The notes under the pieces are model-generated. The model made no database searches and was not told the origin of the DNA. It saw only the letters and a list, made by a program, of their open reading frames with translations. Below, piece after piece: positions 1 through 7,825 of a stretch of 24,184 bases of DNA. Location of the stretch: contig JAWXUA010000029.1 in the NCBI GenBank assembly GCA_044433065.1, forward strand, positions 1-24,184. The letters run 5' to 3'. The stretch comes from Nitratidesulfovibrio sp044433065 (lineage in GTDB: Bacteria > Desulfobacterota > Desulfovibrionia > Desulfovibrionales > Desulfovibrionaceae). Each line of letters opens with the position of its first letter. Position 1 is the stretch's first letter. The position numbers and the translations under genes are program-made.

Positions 1-24
1 CCCCCCCCCCAGCTTGTTGTTAAT

Positions 25-711
25 CTATCCCAATGCATTTTCCATAATAGCATGCAGGGTGCACACAGCCAAGGCACTGCCACCACGGCGACCTTCAAGC
101 ACAATATGTGGCACGTCACAAAATGCTAATAATTCTTTTGATTCTACAACGTTAACAAAGCCAACGGGCATGCCAATAATCAAAGCTGGCTTAGCTTGCT
201 CTTCTAAAATATAGCGCGCAAAACGAGCCAAAGACAAAGGAGCATTGCCCACCAAAACAATGGCACCATCAAGCATAGGGCGTACTTTTTCAGCAGCGCA
301 CATGGCACGCGTGCGGCCCTCAGCTTTAGCGCGCGCAATGACATCATCATCGCTGATGGCGCAAATGAGGTGCTCTGGATTGTATTTTGGGTTGATGCGC
401 TGCAGTTTGTCCATGGAAATGCCTGCACGTATCATCTTGGAATCACAGATAATGTTGCATGCATTGTTCATAGCATCAAGACCAGCTTGCACAGGATTAT
501 GGCGGAAACATAAGCCATCAGCAATGCTCGGATCCGCTGTGGTGTGGATGAGGCGACGGGCAACACGCCATGTGGCTTCGTCCATGTCTGCAGACTGTGG
601 GCATTCTTCAGTAATGGTGCGAAAACTTTCAGCTTCTATTTCTGGGCCGCTCAAATGCCAACGGATGGAATTCATGACATCGTTGAGCTTTTTTACGTGT
701 GCCTGTTTCAT
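25..711 (-). CDS. cbiC: Cobalt-precorrin-8 methylmutase CbiC/CobH
   Basis: This enzyme moves the C11 methyl group to C12 of (cobalt-)precorrin-8 to give (hydrogeno/cob)yrinic acid, a late step of corrin ring synthesis in the cytoplasm. The 228-residue length is normal for the family. Family features are RRLIHTTAD (His56, matching by motif the catalytic histidine of CobH), ICDSKMIRAGI in the middle, and the glycine-rich LVGNAPLSL and PALIIGMPVGFVN segments near the end. The ATG at 711 follows an AAGG element. It is the last visible gene of the minus-strand B12 operon and starts 38 bases after the membrane-protein gene. The stop codon is at 25-27, so the gene is complete although it lies near the window edge. 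Assignment is by motif recognition, and I am confident in it. Confidence 0.95.
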   Translation of the reverse strand: MKQAHVKKLNDVMNSIRWHLSGPEIEAESFRTITEECPQSADMDEATWRVARRLIHTTADPSIADGLCFRHNPVQAGLDAMNNACNIICDSKMIRAGISMDKLQRINPKYNPEHLICAISDDDVIARAKAEGRTRAMCAAEKVRPMLDGAIVLVGNAPLSLARFARYILEEQAKPALIIGMPVGFVNVVESKELLAFCDVPHIVLEGRRGGSALAVCTLHAIMENALG

Positions 712-749
712 AGTGGTGCCTTATCAATAAAGTCTATAATAGTAGTGGT

Positions 750-1838
750 TTACCATGAAAAATGGGTCATGCCATAAATAATGATGGCAATGGCTGTGCA
801 GTTCACCAAAAAACGTCCAGCTTGCATGCCAAGCACAATGGTGAGGGCCACTGGCGCTGTGAAGGTTGCCAATGATGACGGTAGGTTACGTCGCATTGTG
901 CGGAAGGGGCTACCCATAACGCTGGCCACTAACATGCCAAGGACAATGTGCACGCTAGAAATGAGTCCTTCAGCATGGAGATTGGCCGCAACGGCTGATG
1001 ACTGCACAAGACCGCCCAATTGTGCCACCACGACGGTCAAGAGCTCTGGTGGAAAATATACGCTGAGCCAATCGGGAATATGTTCATTCCAGATGTGGAT
1101 GGCATCGGATTTCACCACCCATTCAACGGCAACCATGAGCGGCACAGTGATGCAAACCATGCGAAACATGAGGACTGCGGCGCGTTTTGCTCCGAGCTTG
1201 AAAGCATCGGGCCACGGTTTTACAGCGTGGCGTTTGTCTGTTGTGCTTGGGAGCGACTCATCTGGATTGTGCACATCATCAGGCTTAGGACTATGCTTAT
1301 AATGCCAAAGTAAAATACCTGAAATAACAAGCAATCCGCCTAGAAATTGGATAGCAAAATAACTTATGCCAGCCGCACCAATGAGCCCCACAACAGGGTA
1401 GAGGACGCGTAGGGAATGGGAAATATAGACCATATAGCTATTGAGCATGCCGCCAGCTATGAGTGCCGCTGTAGGCATACGGCCCTCTGCATGACAACTC
1501 ACCAAAAGGCTATTGGCCGCCATGGAAGAATATAAAGCAGTTGGCATACTTACAGCAACAATGGACGGCATATGAGCGGCCCGTGTAATGCGTCCAAGTC
1601 CCTTGGCAAGGTAGAGATGCCAGCACCGAGCTTCCGTGACACCGCCAAGTATTGCGGCGACACCAACCATGCAGAATATTTTGGAAAAACGGATACCCTT
1701 TGCTGACAAGGCTTGCCATGCTGTCGTTGTGCCTTGCGCCATGAACACAATGGCCCATGCTGAAAGGATGATGGCAAGGCAAAACCACGCCAAACGCCAT
1801 GGTTCTTGCCAAGGCGGACTAGAGTGCTGTTTTTTCAT
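750..1838 (-). CDS. Polytopic inner-membrane protein, nucleoside-recognition/Gate-like, in B12 operon
   Basis: The product has 362 residues and about eight to nine hydrophobic segments (for example residues 15-35, 53-70, 150-180, 219-240, 295-325 and 330-357). A charged cytoplasmic-looking loop of about 30 residues (roughly 183-215) splits it into two halves. Both halves contain small-residue-rich stretches (VSMPTALYSSMAANSL; LGGLVQSSAVAANL) like those of Gate/nucleoside-recognition permeases, and the similarity of the two halves suggests an internal duplication. It lies between cobI (29-base gap) and cbiC (38-base gap), so it is almost certainly co-transcribed with B12 genes. A role in moving cobalt, a corrinoid or a precursor is an inference from context only. 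No substrate-binding signature is recognised. The start at 1838 has a weak ribosome site. Confidence 0.75.
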   Translation of the reverse strand: MKKQHSSPPWQEPWRLAWFCLAIILSAWAIVFMAQGTTTAWQALSAKGIRFSKIFCMVGVAAILGGVTEARCWHLYLAKGLGRITRAAHMPSIVAVSMPTALYSSMAANSLLVSCHAEGRMPTAALIAGGMLNSYMVYISHSLRVLYPVVGLIGAAGISYFAIQFLGGLLVISGILLWHYKHSPKPDDVHNPDESLPSTTDKRHAVKPWPDAFKLGAKRAAVLMFRMVCITVPLMVAVEWVVKSDAIHIWNEHIPDWLSVYFPPELLTVVVAQLGGLVQSSAVAANLHAEGLISSVHIVLGMLVASVMGSPFRTMRRNLPSSLATFTAPVALTIVLGMQAGRFLVNCTAIAIIIYGMTHFSW

Positions 1839-1867
1839 GATGGCTATTTACTTAGGATATCAGCGGT

Positions 1868-2578
1868 TTACGCTGTAAATCCCTTTTTAACCATGATGAG
1901 CGACAAATAGCTTTCAGGTAGAGCCGCTATGTCGTCGATATTATGCAATACAATTTGGCCTTGGCGTGAAAGCTGTTCACCATAGGTTACGGTGATGTGC
2001 TCTTCGCGGCGCAGACGCTGGATGAGGGCCTTACGACTGCGATAGGTCTTGAGCAAAATAGTGGTGCTACCTTCAGGGAAGGTCAGGCTGTCAGCCATGT
2101 CACTTTTGAACGATGGAATGACGCGCAATTGCTCTTTATTTTCAACCAAAACCTCGCCAGATTTTGCCGCCAAGGTAGCAAACGACGTGATACCAGGGAC
2201 AATTTCGATTTGGATATCTGGAATGGCTTCTTTAATAATTTGAACAACATAGCCGAAAGTACTGTAGGTCATGGCATCGCCAAGCGTGGCAAAAACGCAA
2301 TCCTTACCTTGCTTGAGCTCTGCAATGATGGCTTCTGTATTGGCTTGAACGACGGCAAATCGTTCGGCATGGTCGCGCGACATGGTGAAGGTCAAAAGGC
2401 GCACGTCGCCTCGTGGTTGGAAATACTCTACAACGCCTTTAGATACGCTATCGCACGCATTTTTAGAAATAACCGTAAAGATAACGTCCACTTGCTTGAT
2501 GAGTTCAGCGGCCCGAAGGGTGACATATTGTGGGTCACCCGGTCCGATGCCAACCCCGTATAAAACACCTGTTTTCAT
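1868..2578 (-). CDS. cobI: (Cobalt-)precorrin-2 C20-methyltransferase CobI/CbiL
   Basis: This SAM-dependent methyltransferase adds the C20 methyl group to (cobalt-)precorrin-2 to form precorrin-3. The N-terminus LYGVGIGPGDPQYVTLRAAE is the classic tetrapyrrole-methylase opening, and the conserved LGDAMTYSTFGYV and EIVPGITSFATLAAKSGEVL segments follow. The product has 236 residues, the normal size. I chose the ATG at 2578 rather than 2608, because it directly precedes the conserved motif and AAAGGA lies about eight bases upstream. The gene follows cbiK after 125 bases that contain a terminator-like hairpin, so its expression may depend on read-through. The next gene begins 29 bases downstream. 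Cobalt insertion by CbiK ahead of this step implies the anaerobic (early cobalt) route, so cbiL would be an equally good name. Confidence 0.95.
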   Translation of the reverse strand: MKTGVLYGVGIGPGDPQYVTLRAAELIKQVDVIFTVISKNACDSVSKGVVEYFQPRGDVRLLTFTMSRDHAERFAVVQANTEAIIAELKQGKDCVFATLGDAMTYSTFGYVVQIIKEAIPDIQIEIVPGITSFATLAAKSGEVLVENKEQLRVIPSFKSDMADSLTFPEGSTTILLKTYRSRKALIQRLRREEHITVTYGEQLSRQGQIVLHNIDDIAALPESYLSLIMVKKGFTA

Positions 2579-2630
2579 TGAAAATCCTTTGATATACTGC
2601 AATATCAATTGTATTGATAAAAGTAAGAAT

Positions 2631-2692
2631 GCAAAAAACTCTTAGCAATATGCACAATCCTATGGACATGCAATACTGCTAAGAGTTTTATT
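2631..2692 (-). terminator. Long terminator/attenuator hairpin between cbiK and cobI
   Basis: On the minus strand AAAACTCTTAGCA (about 2690-2677) pairs with TGCTAAGAGTTTT (about 2647-2634), with partly paired bases between (TTGCA/TGCA and TCC/GGA), and a run of T follows. This is a rho-independent terminator shape just after cbiK. Because cobI continues on the same strand, it may act as a partial terminator that raises cbiK mRNA relative to the downstream B12 genes, or as an mRNA-stabilising 3' end. A separate promoter for cobI was not recognised. Confidence 0.7.
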
Positions 2693-2703
2693 ATTTCAAT
2701 AAC

Positions 2704-3630
2704 TTATTTCGTTTTGGAACCCGTAACAAAGTCATCAGCTGCGTCAGCAGAGTGGCGCAAGAAAATGGCCTGAATGCCTTGGTTCAGTCCCATGCCTTCA
2801 AGAATAGACGTCACTTCTATGCCTTCTGCCTTAATGAGCGAGGACCAAGAGTCTTCTTCTGGGCCAGCCATATCATTTTTGGCATGGTCACCAGCCACAA
2901 TCATGAATGGCATGAGGTATACGTGGCTAACGCCTGACGCTTTAAGCGCTGGCAAAACATGCTCTTCAAAACCAAGCGCACCTTCCACTGTAGCAAGGTA
3001 GGCATTGGCATCGTGAGCGTGGATTGCATCAGCTGTGGCGCGGAGCACGAGGTCACCAGGACCGCGATCATTGCCGTGACCCATGAAGACAACAGCATCT
3101 TGTGGAGTCCGGTCAGCTGGTACAGCGGCCATGATGGCATCAAGAGTATCATCTAAATCTTGAGCCGACTCAAGCAGAGGATGGCCAAGGATGATGGAGT
3201 CAAAACGGTCAGGATGGAGAGCCACGTCAGCGGCAATGAGACGCTCAATTTTGGAGAATTCTTCAGCTGGCACAACATGCAAAGACTGCACAAGAACCTT
3301 GTTTGCACCGAGCTCATGGGCTTTGGCTAAGGCTTCTTGCATGGAGTATACGACTGCGTTTCCATTGGATTGTGCAGCTAACTTTTTGCGAATGATATTA
3401 GATGAATAGGACCAAATGATGGTCTCATGACCATGGGCTGCATAGGATGCTTCTATGGCCTCAAAAGACTTTTTAGCGTCAGGGTCACTGGTGCCAAAGG
3501 CTGCAAGAATGGTGACAGATTTGTCGATGATTTGGTCCTGTGCAGCAAAGCCAGACATAGGCATAAGCATGCAGACCATCAAGAGAAAAACGGCAAGATG
3601 GGAGGCGAGACGTGACAGAAGACGATTCAT
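2704..3630 (-). CDS. cbiK: Exported sirohydrochlorin cobaltochelatase CbiK (CbiK-P type)
   Basis: The enzyme inserts Co(II) into sirohydrochlorin. After a signal peptide (residues 1 to about 30: basic start, hydrophobic core, end at GFAA) comes the class II chelatase fold with TILAAFGTSDPDA, QSLHVVPAEEF, VVFMGHGNDRGPGD and MPFMIVAGDHAKNDMAGPE. His185 and His249 match by motif and spacing (64, against 62 in characterised homologues) the two metal/catalytic histidines of CbiK. The 308 residues are about 40 more than cytoplasmic CbiK because of the leader. D. vulgaris is known to have a periplasmic CbiK-P besides a cytoplasmic form. AGGAG lies eight bases before the ATG. It is the first gene behind the B12 riboswitch. 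Confidence 0.95.
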   Translation of the reverse strand: MNRLLSRLASHLAVFLLMVCMLMPMSGFAAQDQIIDKSVTILAAFGTSDPDAKKSFEAIEASYAAHGHETIIWSYSSNIIRKKLAAQSNGNAVVYSMQEALAKAHELGANKVLVQSLHVVPAEEFSKIERLIAADVALHPDRFDSIILGHPLLESAQDLDDTLDAIMAAVPADRTPQDAVVFMGHGNDRGPGDLVLRATADAIHAHDANAYLATVEGALGFEEHVLPALKASGVSHVYLMPFMIVAGDHAKNDMAGPEEDSWSSLIKAEGIEVTSILEGMGLNQGIQAIFLRHSADAADDFVTGSKTK

Positions 3631-3638
3631 GGTGAGGG

Positions 3639-3667
3639 ACTCCTAGTTCAAGTACCGTGAACAGAGT
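3639..3667 (-). promoter_or_regulatory. Hairpin covering the cbiK Shine-Dalgarno
   Basis: In the minus-strand leader ACTC-U-GUUCA pairs with UGAAC-UAG-GAGU. The 3' arm contains the AGGAGU ribosome site of cbiK, eight bases before the ATG at 3630. Such a structure would hide the ribosome site and fits translational output from the riboswitch upstream. The pairing is seen directly. Its regulatory role is inference. Confidence 0.55.
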
Positions 3668-3727
3668 TTATGGACGCAAAAAAACGTTGCAGTTCATGCC
3701 GCTTTCGTTCTTTGTGACCTATGGCAA

Positions 3728-3909
3728 ACGGGCTGGTTTCCCGACTTAAGGATCATCCTCTGCCGCGCCTTCCCAAAAAATATTCACGTATCCAACGTCA
3801 ATACTTCTCAGTGGCTGTGCGGTTTTGTCCCCTCATACGGTTGCGGCTCAGTGGCGTTCCACGCACTTCCCAATTATTCTGGTGTGTTATGATTGCACCA
3901 GACACCCGT
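3728..3909 (-). ncRNA. Cobalamin (B12) riboswitch aptamer
   Basis: Read on the minus strand, the element has a closing P1 stem (ACGGG at 3909-3905 with CCCGT at 3732-3728) and a hairpin UCUGGUG/CACCAGA next to it. It then has a GGGAA segment, the conserved GCCACUG (3815-3809), and a B12 box AGUCGGGAAACCAGCC (3746-3731) close to the consensus AGYCAGGAgACCUGCC. It lies about 100 bases upstream of cbiK. A plus-strand ORF that crosses it is spurious. Binding of adenosyl- or another cobalamin would be expected to lower expression of the B12 operon. The subtype was not determined. Confidence 0.92.
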
Positions 3910-3951
3910 AGCGATGGCTATGTTGCGCTTTTATGCGCTGATGAGGTGATT

Positions 3952-3980
3952 ATCATAGGGCAAGATAGTTAGCATGGCAA
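3952..3980 (-). promoter_or_regulatory. Sigma70-type promoter of the B12 operon
   Basis: On the minus strand TTGCCA (3980-3975), a 17-base spacer and TATGAT (3957-3952) form a good vegetative promoter. The predicted start near 3945 is about 35 bases before the riboswitch P1 stem, as expected for a riboswitch leader. This is a sequence match only. Confidence 0.6.
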
Positions 3981-4132
3981 GTGTTATTGTCCTTGTCCAT
4001 CTATCTAGCCACGGCAATTCGGTTTAGTTGCAACGTATAGTATTTCAATATGTTATTAAGTATGTAAAAAATTATAACGTAGTGAGTAATTAGATATATT
4101 GTTTCAAATTAAATTGCCGTGTATATTTGCAC

Positions 4133-4160
4133 TTGTCAAAACTGTGTTCATGCATATGTT
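4133..4160 (+). promoter_or_regulatory. Possible promoter of the flavoprotein gene
   Basis: TTGTCA (4133-4138), 16 bases and TATGTT (4155-4160) lie about 50 bases before the ATG at 4208. A perfect TATAAT at 4191-4196 is too close to the AAAGGA ribosome site to be a likely -10 unless the message is nearly leaderless. The stretch from 3981 to 4132 is AT-rich and holds no gene that I can see. Confidence 0.4.
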
Positions 4161-4207
4161 AGCTACTCTACTTTTTTGGAATTTTTTGTATATAATAAAG
4201 GATACTT

Positions 4208-4816
4208 ATGTACGCAATCGCTATCAATGGAAGCCCACGAAAGGGCGGCAATACGGAAATTTTACTCAAAGAAGCCCTAGCCCCTTTAGAGGCGGCTGGC
4301 TGGGAAACGGAAATGGTGCGGGTTGGCGGCAAAGCTGTGCGTGGCTGCCTTGCATGCTATCAGTGTTTCACGACAAAAGATGGCCGCTGTGCCGTTAAAA
4401 ATGATGTGGTCAATGAGCTTTTAGAAAAGATGTTGCGTGCCGATGCCATTATCATGGGTTCGCCAACCTATTTTGCTGATGTGTCCGCTGAACTGAAAGC
4501 TGTGATTGACCGCACTGGTATGGTGGCCTATGCCAATGATGGGGCCTTTAAAGGTAAGATTGGTGCTGCTGTGGTGGCTGTGCGACGTGGTGGTGCGACT
4601 CATGTTTACGATACCATCAACCACATGTACCAAATGTCGCAGATGATTATACCTGGTTCAATTTATTGGAATATGGGCTGTGGACTTGAGAAGGGTGACG
4701 TGCTTAACGATGCTGAAGGGCTCGATAATATGCGTCATTTGGGCGAAGTTATTGACTGGCTTGGCAAGGCTACAGCAGCGACGAAAGACGCATATCCTGT
4801 GCCAAAACGTCGCTAA
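4208..4816 (+). CDS. Iron-sulfur flavoprotein, NADPH-dependent FMN reductase fold
   Basis: This 202-residue cytoplasmic flavoprotein probably carries FMN and one 4Fe-4S cluster and shuttles electrons. The start AINGSPRKGGNTEILL (residues 5-20) is the phosphate-binding loop of the flavodoxin-like FMN reductase superfamily. Four cysteines (47, 50, 53 and 61; CX2CX2CX7C) form the compact motif of Methanosarcina-type iron-sulfur flavoproteins. IIMGSPTYFADVSAELKAVIDR is the usual second flavin-contact region. The ATG has AAAGGA six bases upstream. It is a single-gene unit, divergent from the B12 operon and convergent with the formate dehydrogenase genes. The electron partner and substrate are unknown. 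Confidence 0.85.
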   Translation: MYAIAINGSPRKGGNTEILLKEALAPLEAAGWETEMVRVGGKAVRGCLACYQCFTTKDGRCAVKNDVVNELLEKMLRADAIIMGSPTYFADVSAELKAVIDRTGMVAYANDGAFKGKIGAAVVAVRRGGATHVYDTINHMYQMSQMIIPGSIYWNMGCGLEKGDVLNDAEGLDNMRHLGEVIDWLGKATAATKDAYPVPKRR

Positions 4817-4868
4817 AAAAGTATTTGGTTCAAGAAAGCTGGACCTCTTAAGGTCTTATGAGCGCTAT

Positions 4869-4914
4869 AAAAAATGGGGCAAGTGAACGTAGATACAAAC
4901 GTTCACTCGCCCCA
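4869..4914 (-). terminator. Terminator of the formate dehydrogenase operon
   Basis: ATGGGGCAAGTGAACGT (4874-4890) and ACGTTCACTCGCCCCAT (4898-4914) form a stem of about 17 bp with one mismatch around a short loop. On the minus strand it ends in a run of six T (4874-4869), so it terminates the fdh genes. On the plus strand there is no T-run, although it may still shape the 3' end of the flavoprotein message. Confidence 0.85.
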
Positions 4915-4932
4915 TCATATATTTGCAGTCTT

Positions 4933-7806
4933 CTATTTTTCTATTTTTTCAATCTTCACAGCACAAGCCTTGTATTCAGCTGTTTTGCTGATGGGATCAA
5001 GTGCTGGGTTGGTGAGCCAGTTGGCATTATTTTCACGGAAGTGGAAGGCCATCCAGACGAAACCTTGAGGGCAATCGTCGGTGAGCTTGGCCACGACTTC
5101 GACGGAACCACGGCGCGATGAAACGCGGATGACTTCACTTTGGGTGATACCTAAGCGTGCGGCATCATTGGGTGAAATGTCCGCTGTTTCGTAGGGCAGA
5201 AGTGAATTCAAGCCCTGACAGCGTCCTGTTTGTGTGCGCGTGTGATAGTGGTATAGGCGTCGACCTGTGCTGAGGGTGAAGGGATAGTCTTGGTCAGCCA
5301 CTTCTGCTGGTGGTGTCCAAGTTGTTGGAATAAAAAGACCTTTTCCGCGTGAGAAAGCACCGTTTTGGTGCATGACAGGCGTACCTGCATGGTCTTCGTT
5401 AGGGCATGGCCATTGCAGACCATCGTTTTCTAAGCGTGCGTACTTGATGCCAGCGAGCGATGGTGTGAGGACAGAAATCTCGTTGTCCCAAAGCTCTTGC
5501 GCAGAATTAGAGGCCCAGTGATGACCGAATTTTTCGGCGATTTGCTTGAATATCCACCAGTTGGGCATGGCATTGCCAGGAGCTTTGCTTGCTGTGCGCA
5601 CACGGTTGACGCGCCGTTCACTGTTGGTGAAGGTGCCGTCGTTTTCACTCCAAGCTGCGGCAGGGAGGATGACGTGGGCGAATTTAGTGGTTTCAGTGTG
5701 GAAAAGATCTTGGGCCACGATGAACTCTGCTGAGGCAAAGCACGACTCAATGTGGCGGATATCGGGTTCCGTGTTGGCGATATTTTCCCCGAAGATATAG
5801 AAGGCGCGGACCTTTTTCGTAGCCAAACCTTCAAGCATATCAGGCATTTTCATGCCGATTTCTGTGGGCAGTTCGTCAACATTCCAAAAGGCTTGGAATT
5901 TGGCGCGGATGGCTGGATCGCTCAGCTTTTGCGCACCAGTATAGCTGTCAGGCAAGGTCCCCATATCACAAGCGCCTTGGACATTATTTTGACCACGCAG
6001 CGGATTGAGGCCACCAAGCTCATGACCAATATTGCCGAGAAGCATTTGTAGTGCCGCACACGCATAGACATTGTGCACGCCACATGTATGTTCTGTAATA
6101 CCAAGGGTATAGGCGAGTGATGCAGGTTTTACGGACGCAAGCTCTCTGGCCACTTGGGTGATGATTTGGGCATCAATTCCGCAGATTTCAGAAGCACGCT
6201 CAGCAGACCAGTCAGCAAGATAGGCTTTGAGTTCGGCGAAACCTTCAGTGTGTTGCTCAACAAATATAGTATCATAGATGTTTTCTTCAATGAGAACACT
6301 CATGATGCCGTTGAGTAGGGCAATGTCTGTACCCACCTTGATGGCGAGGTGATGCTCAGCCACTTTAGCAATGCTCGTACGCCGAGGGTCCACCACAATG
6401 AGGCGGCAACCGTTACGCACAGCTTGCTTGAGTAAGGCACCGGCCACAGGGTGGGCTTCGGTAATATTTGAGCCAATGAGAAGCATCATTTTTGCCTTGC
6501 CAATATTAGCAAAGCTATTTGTCATGGCACCAGAACCAAACGTTGTGGCCAGACCGACCACGGTTGCCGCGTGTCAGGTTCGCGAGCAATTGTCTATATT
6601 GTTGGTTTTAAAAACGGTGCGGAACAGCTTCTGCATTTGATAGCTGTCTTCATTGATGCTTCGGGAACACGAAACACCAGCAATGGCATCAGGCCCATGT
6701 TCGTCGATGATTTCACTGAATTTATCAGCAATGAGGGTGATGGCTTCGTCCCACGTTGCAGTTCTAAAGGTCCCATCTTCTTGACGAATTAAAGGATCAG
6801 TGAGTCGGTCTTTGGCATAAATAAAGTCATAACCAAAGCGCCCTTTAACACACAGGCTACCATGATTTGGCTCAGCATCTTCAACGCCATTGACTTCAAT
6901 GATGCTGCCATTGAGCACGCTTAAATCGAGCTGGCAACCCACGCCACAATATGGGCAGGTTGTGCGCACATGATGCACTGTGCCACTTGTGCTTTCCATA
7001 GTATTGTCTATGGAATTGCAATCAATGAGTGCATCTTTTTTAGAGGACAGCGCACCAGTTGGGCAATATTGGACGCACTCGCCGCAATGGGTACAGCGTG
7101 AATAGTCCACAAAAGGCCACCAATCGTGGCCACTTTGGCCATCAGCAAATTTGTCTGCACGGCGACCAAATTGTGGTGCGATGGCGTTGGTGACTTGGAC
7201 ATCGGCGCATACCGAGGCACAGCGTCCACACTGCACACAACGTGAGAAGTCGCGCCGAATAATAGGTGATTGCGGTAGTTTTTTTGTGGTAGGCAGACCA
7301 TGAGCCGGCGAAATGTCGTCCATAAGTTCTTGACTATCCACAGGAAATTGTTTTGCAACTGGAGCAAGCTTGAGGACCGGCACGCGATATTCACGCACCA
7401 GACGTTCTAAGTCACACTTTCCCTCACTGGGACAGTTTTTTTCGCGGCATGGCATTTCCATACACGCTGTTCGATATGGAATAGTTAAATGTGCTGGTGA
7501 TTTACGTAAGAAACAGTCGTGGCGACCTTCAGCTACCAGCATGGATAGAATATTTTTCCGCAAGGCTGTGAGCTCTCGGGATTGGCTTGTGATGACCATA
7601 CCATCCATGGCATCTGTGGCGCAGGCTGGTAAATAGTTATCATAACCCTCTACAGATACAGAACAAATACGGCATACACCGCCATGATGGGTCTTTTGTA
7701 ACCAGCAAAGCGTTGGGATGGTGACGCCAGCTTTTTGGGCGGCTTGTACAATGGTATCACCTTGTTCAAAGGCGATTTCGTTTCCGTCAAGAATGATTTT
7801 TGGCAT
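4933..7806 (-). CDS. fdhA: Formate dehydrogenase catalytic subunit, selenocysteine-containing, NuoG-like N-terminus
   Basis: This molybdenum/tungsten formate dehydrogenase interconverts formate and CO2 in the cytoplasm; no Tat or Sec signal is present. Two reading frames (7806-6574 and 6573-4933) are in the same frame and separated by a single UGA within NNIDNCSRT-UGA-HAATVVGLAT, exactly where family members carry the catalytic Sec/Cys. The product is therefore one 957-residue protein with Sec411. Domains in order are a 2Fe-2S ferredoxin (Cys34, 45, 48, 62), a NuoG-type His-Cys cluster region (about 95-130), two 4Fe-4S clusters (SRCVQCGRCASVC, SRCTHCGECVQYC), the CPYCGVGC cluster domain, then the bis-MGD domains ending with the dinucleotide-binding cap. 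The N-terminal extension is that of diaphorase-linked, soluble FDHs. The gene starts 19 bases after its flavoprotein partner. Confidence 0.93.
6545..6576 (-). other. UGA selenocysteine codon and bacterial SECIS hairpin
   Basis: The UGA is at 6576-6574. Twelve bases later the coding RNA folds as GUGGUC-GGUCU-GGCCAC (6561-6545), six pairs with one G-U, around a loop with an apical GGUCU. The E. coli fdhF SECIS also exposes AGGUCU at its tip, at a similar distance. A flanking AAC/GUU pairing can extend the stem. This is the signal for SelB-directed Sec insertion, and it argues strongly against a frameshift or a pseudogene. Confidence 0.92.
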
Positions 7807-7825
7807 GGTTTTTCTCTACTTATGC

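Noticed and set aside
1997..2563. Long plus-strand ORF (188 codons) opposite cobI
   Set aside because: It is antisense to a clearly recognised gene and its product resembles no family.
3943..3957. GGTGATTATCAT, also present near 11750, as a shared regulator (Fur-like) site
   Set aside because: A 12-base match is expected by chance in 24 kb, and only half of a Fur-type repeat is present.
3721..3972. Plus-strand ORF of 83 codons upstream of the flavoprotein gene
   Set aside because: It covers the minus-strand B12 riboswitch; its apparent coding is a by-product of the structured RNA, and it has no ribosome site or recognisable protein.
4191..4196. Perfect TATAAT as the -10 of the flavoprotein gene
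   Set aside because: It is directly next to the ribosome site and has no -35 at the right distance; TTGTCA/TATGTT upstream is more reasonable.
4858..5121. Plus-strand ORFs running from the flavoprotein terminator into fdhA
   Set aside because: They cross the terminator hairpin and are antisense to conserved FDH coding sequence.
6561..6590. Frameshift or nonsense mutation making fdhA a pseudogene
   Set aside because: Both parts are in the same frame, the UGA is at the catalytic Sec position, and a SECIS hairpin follows it.
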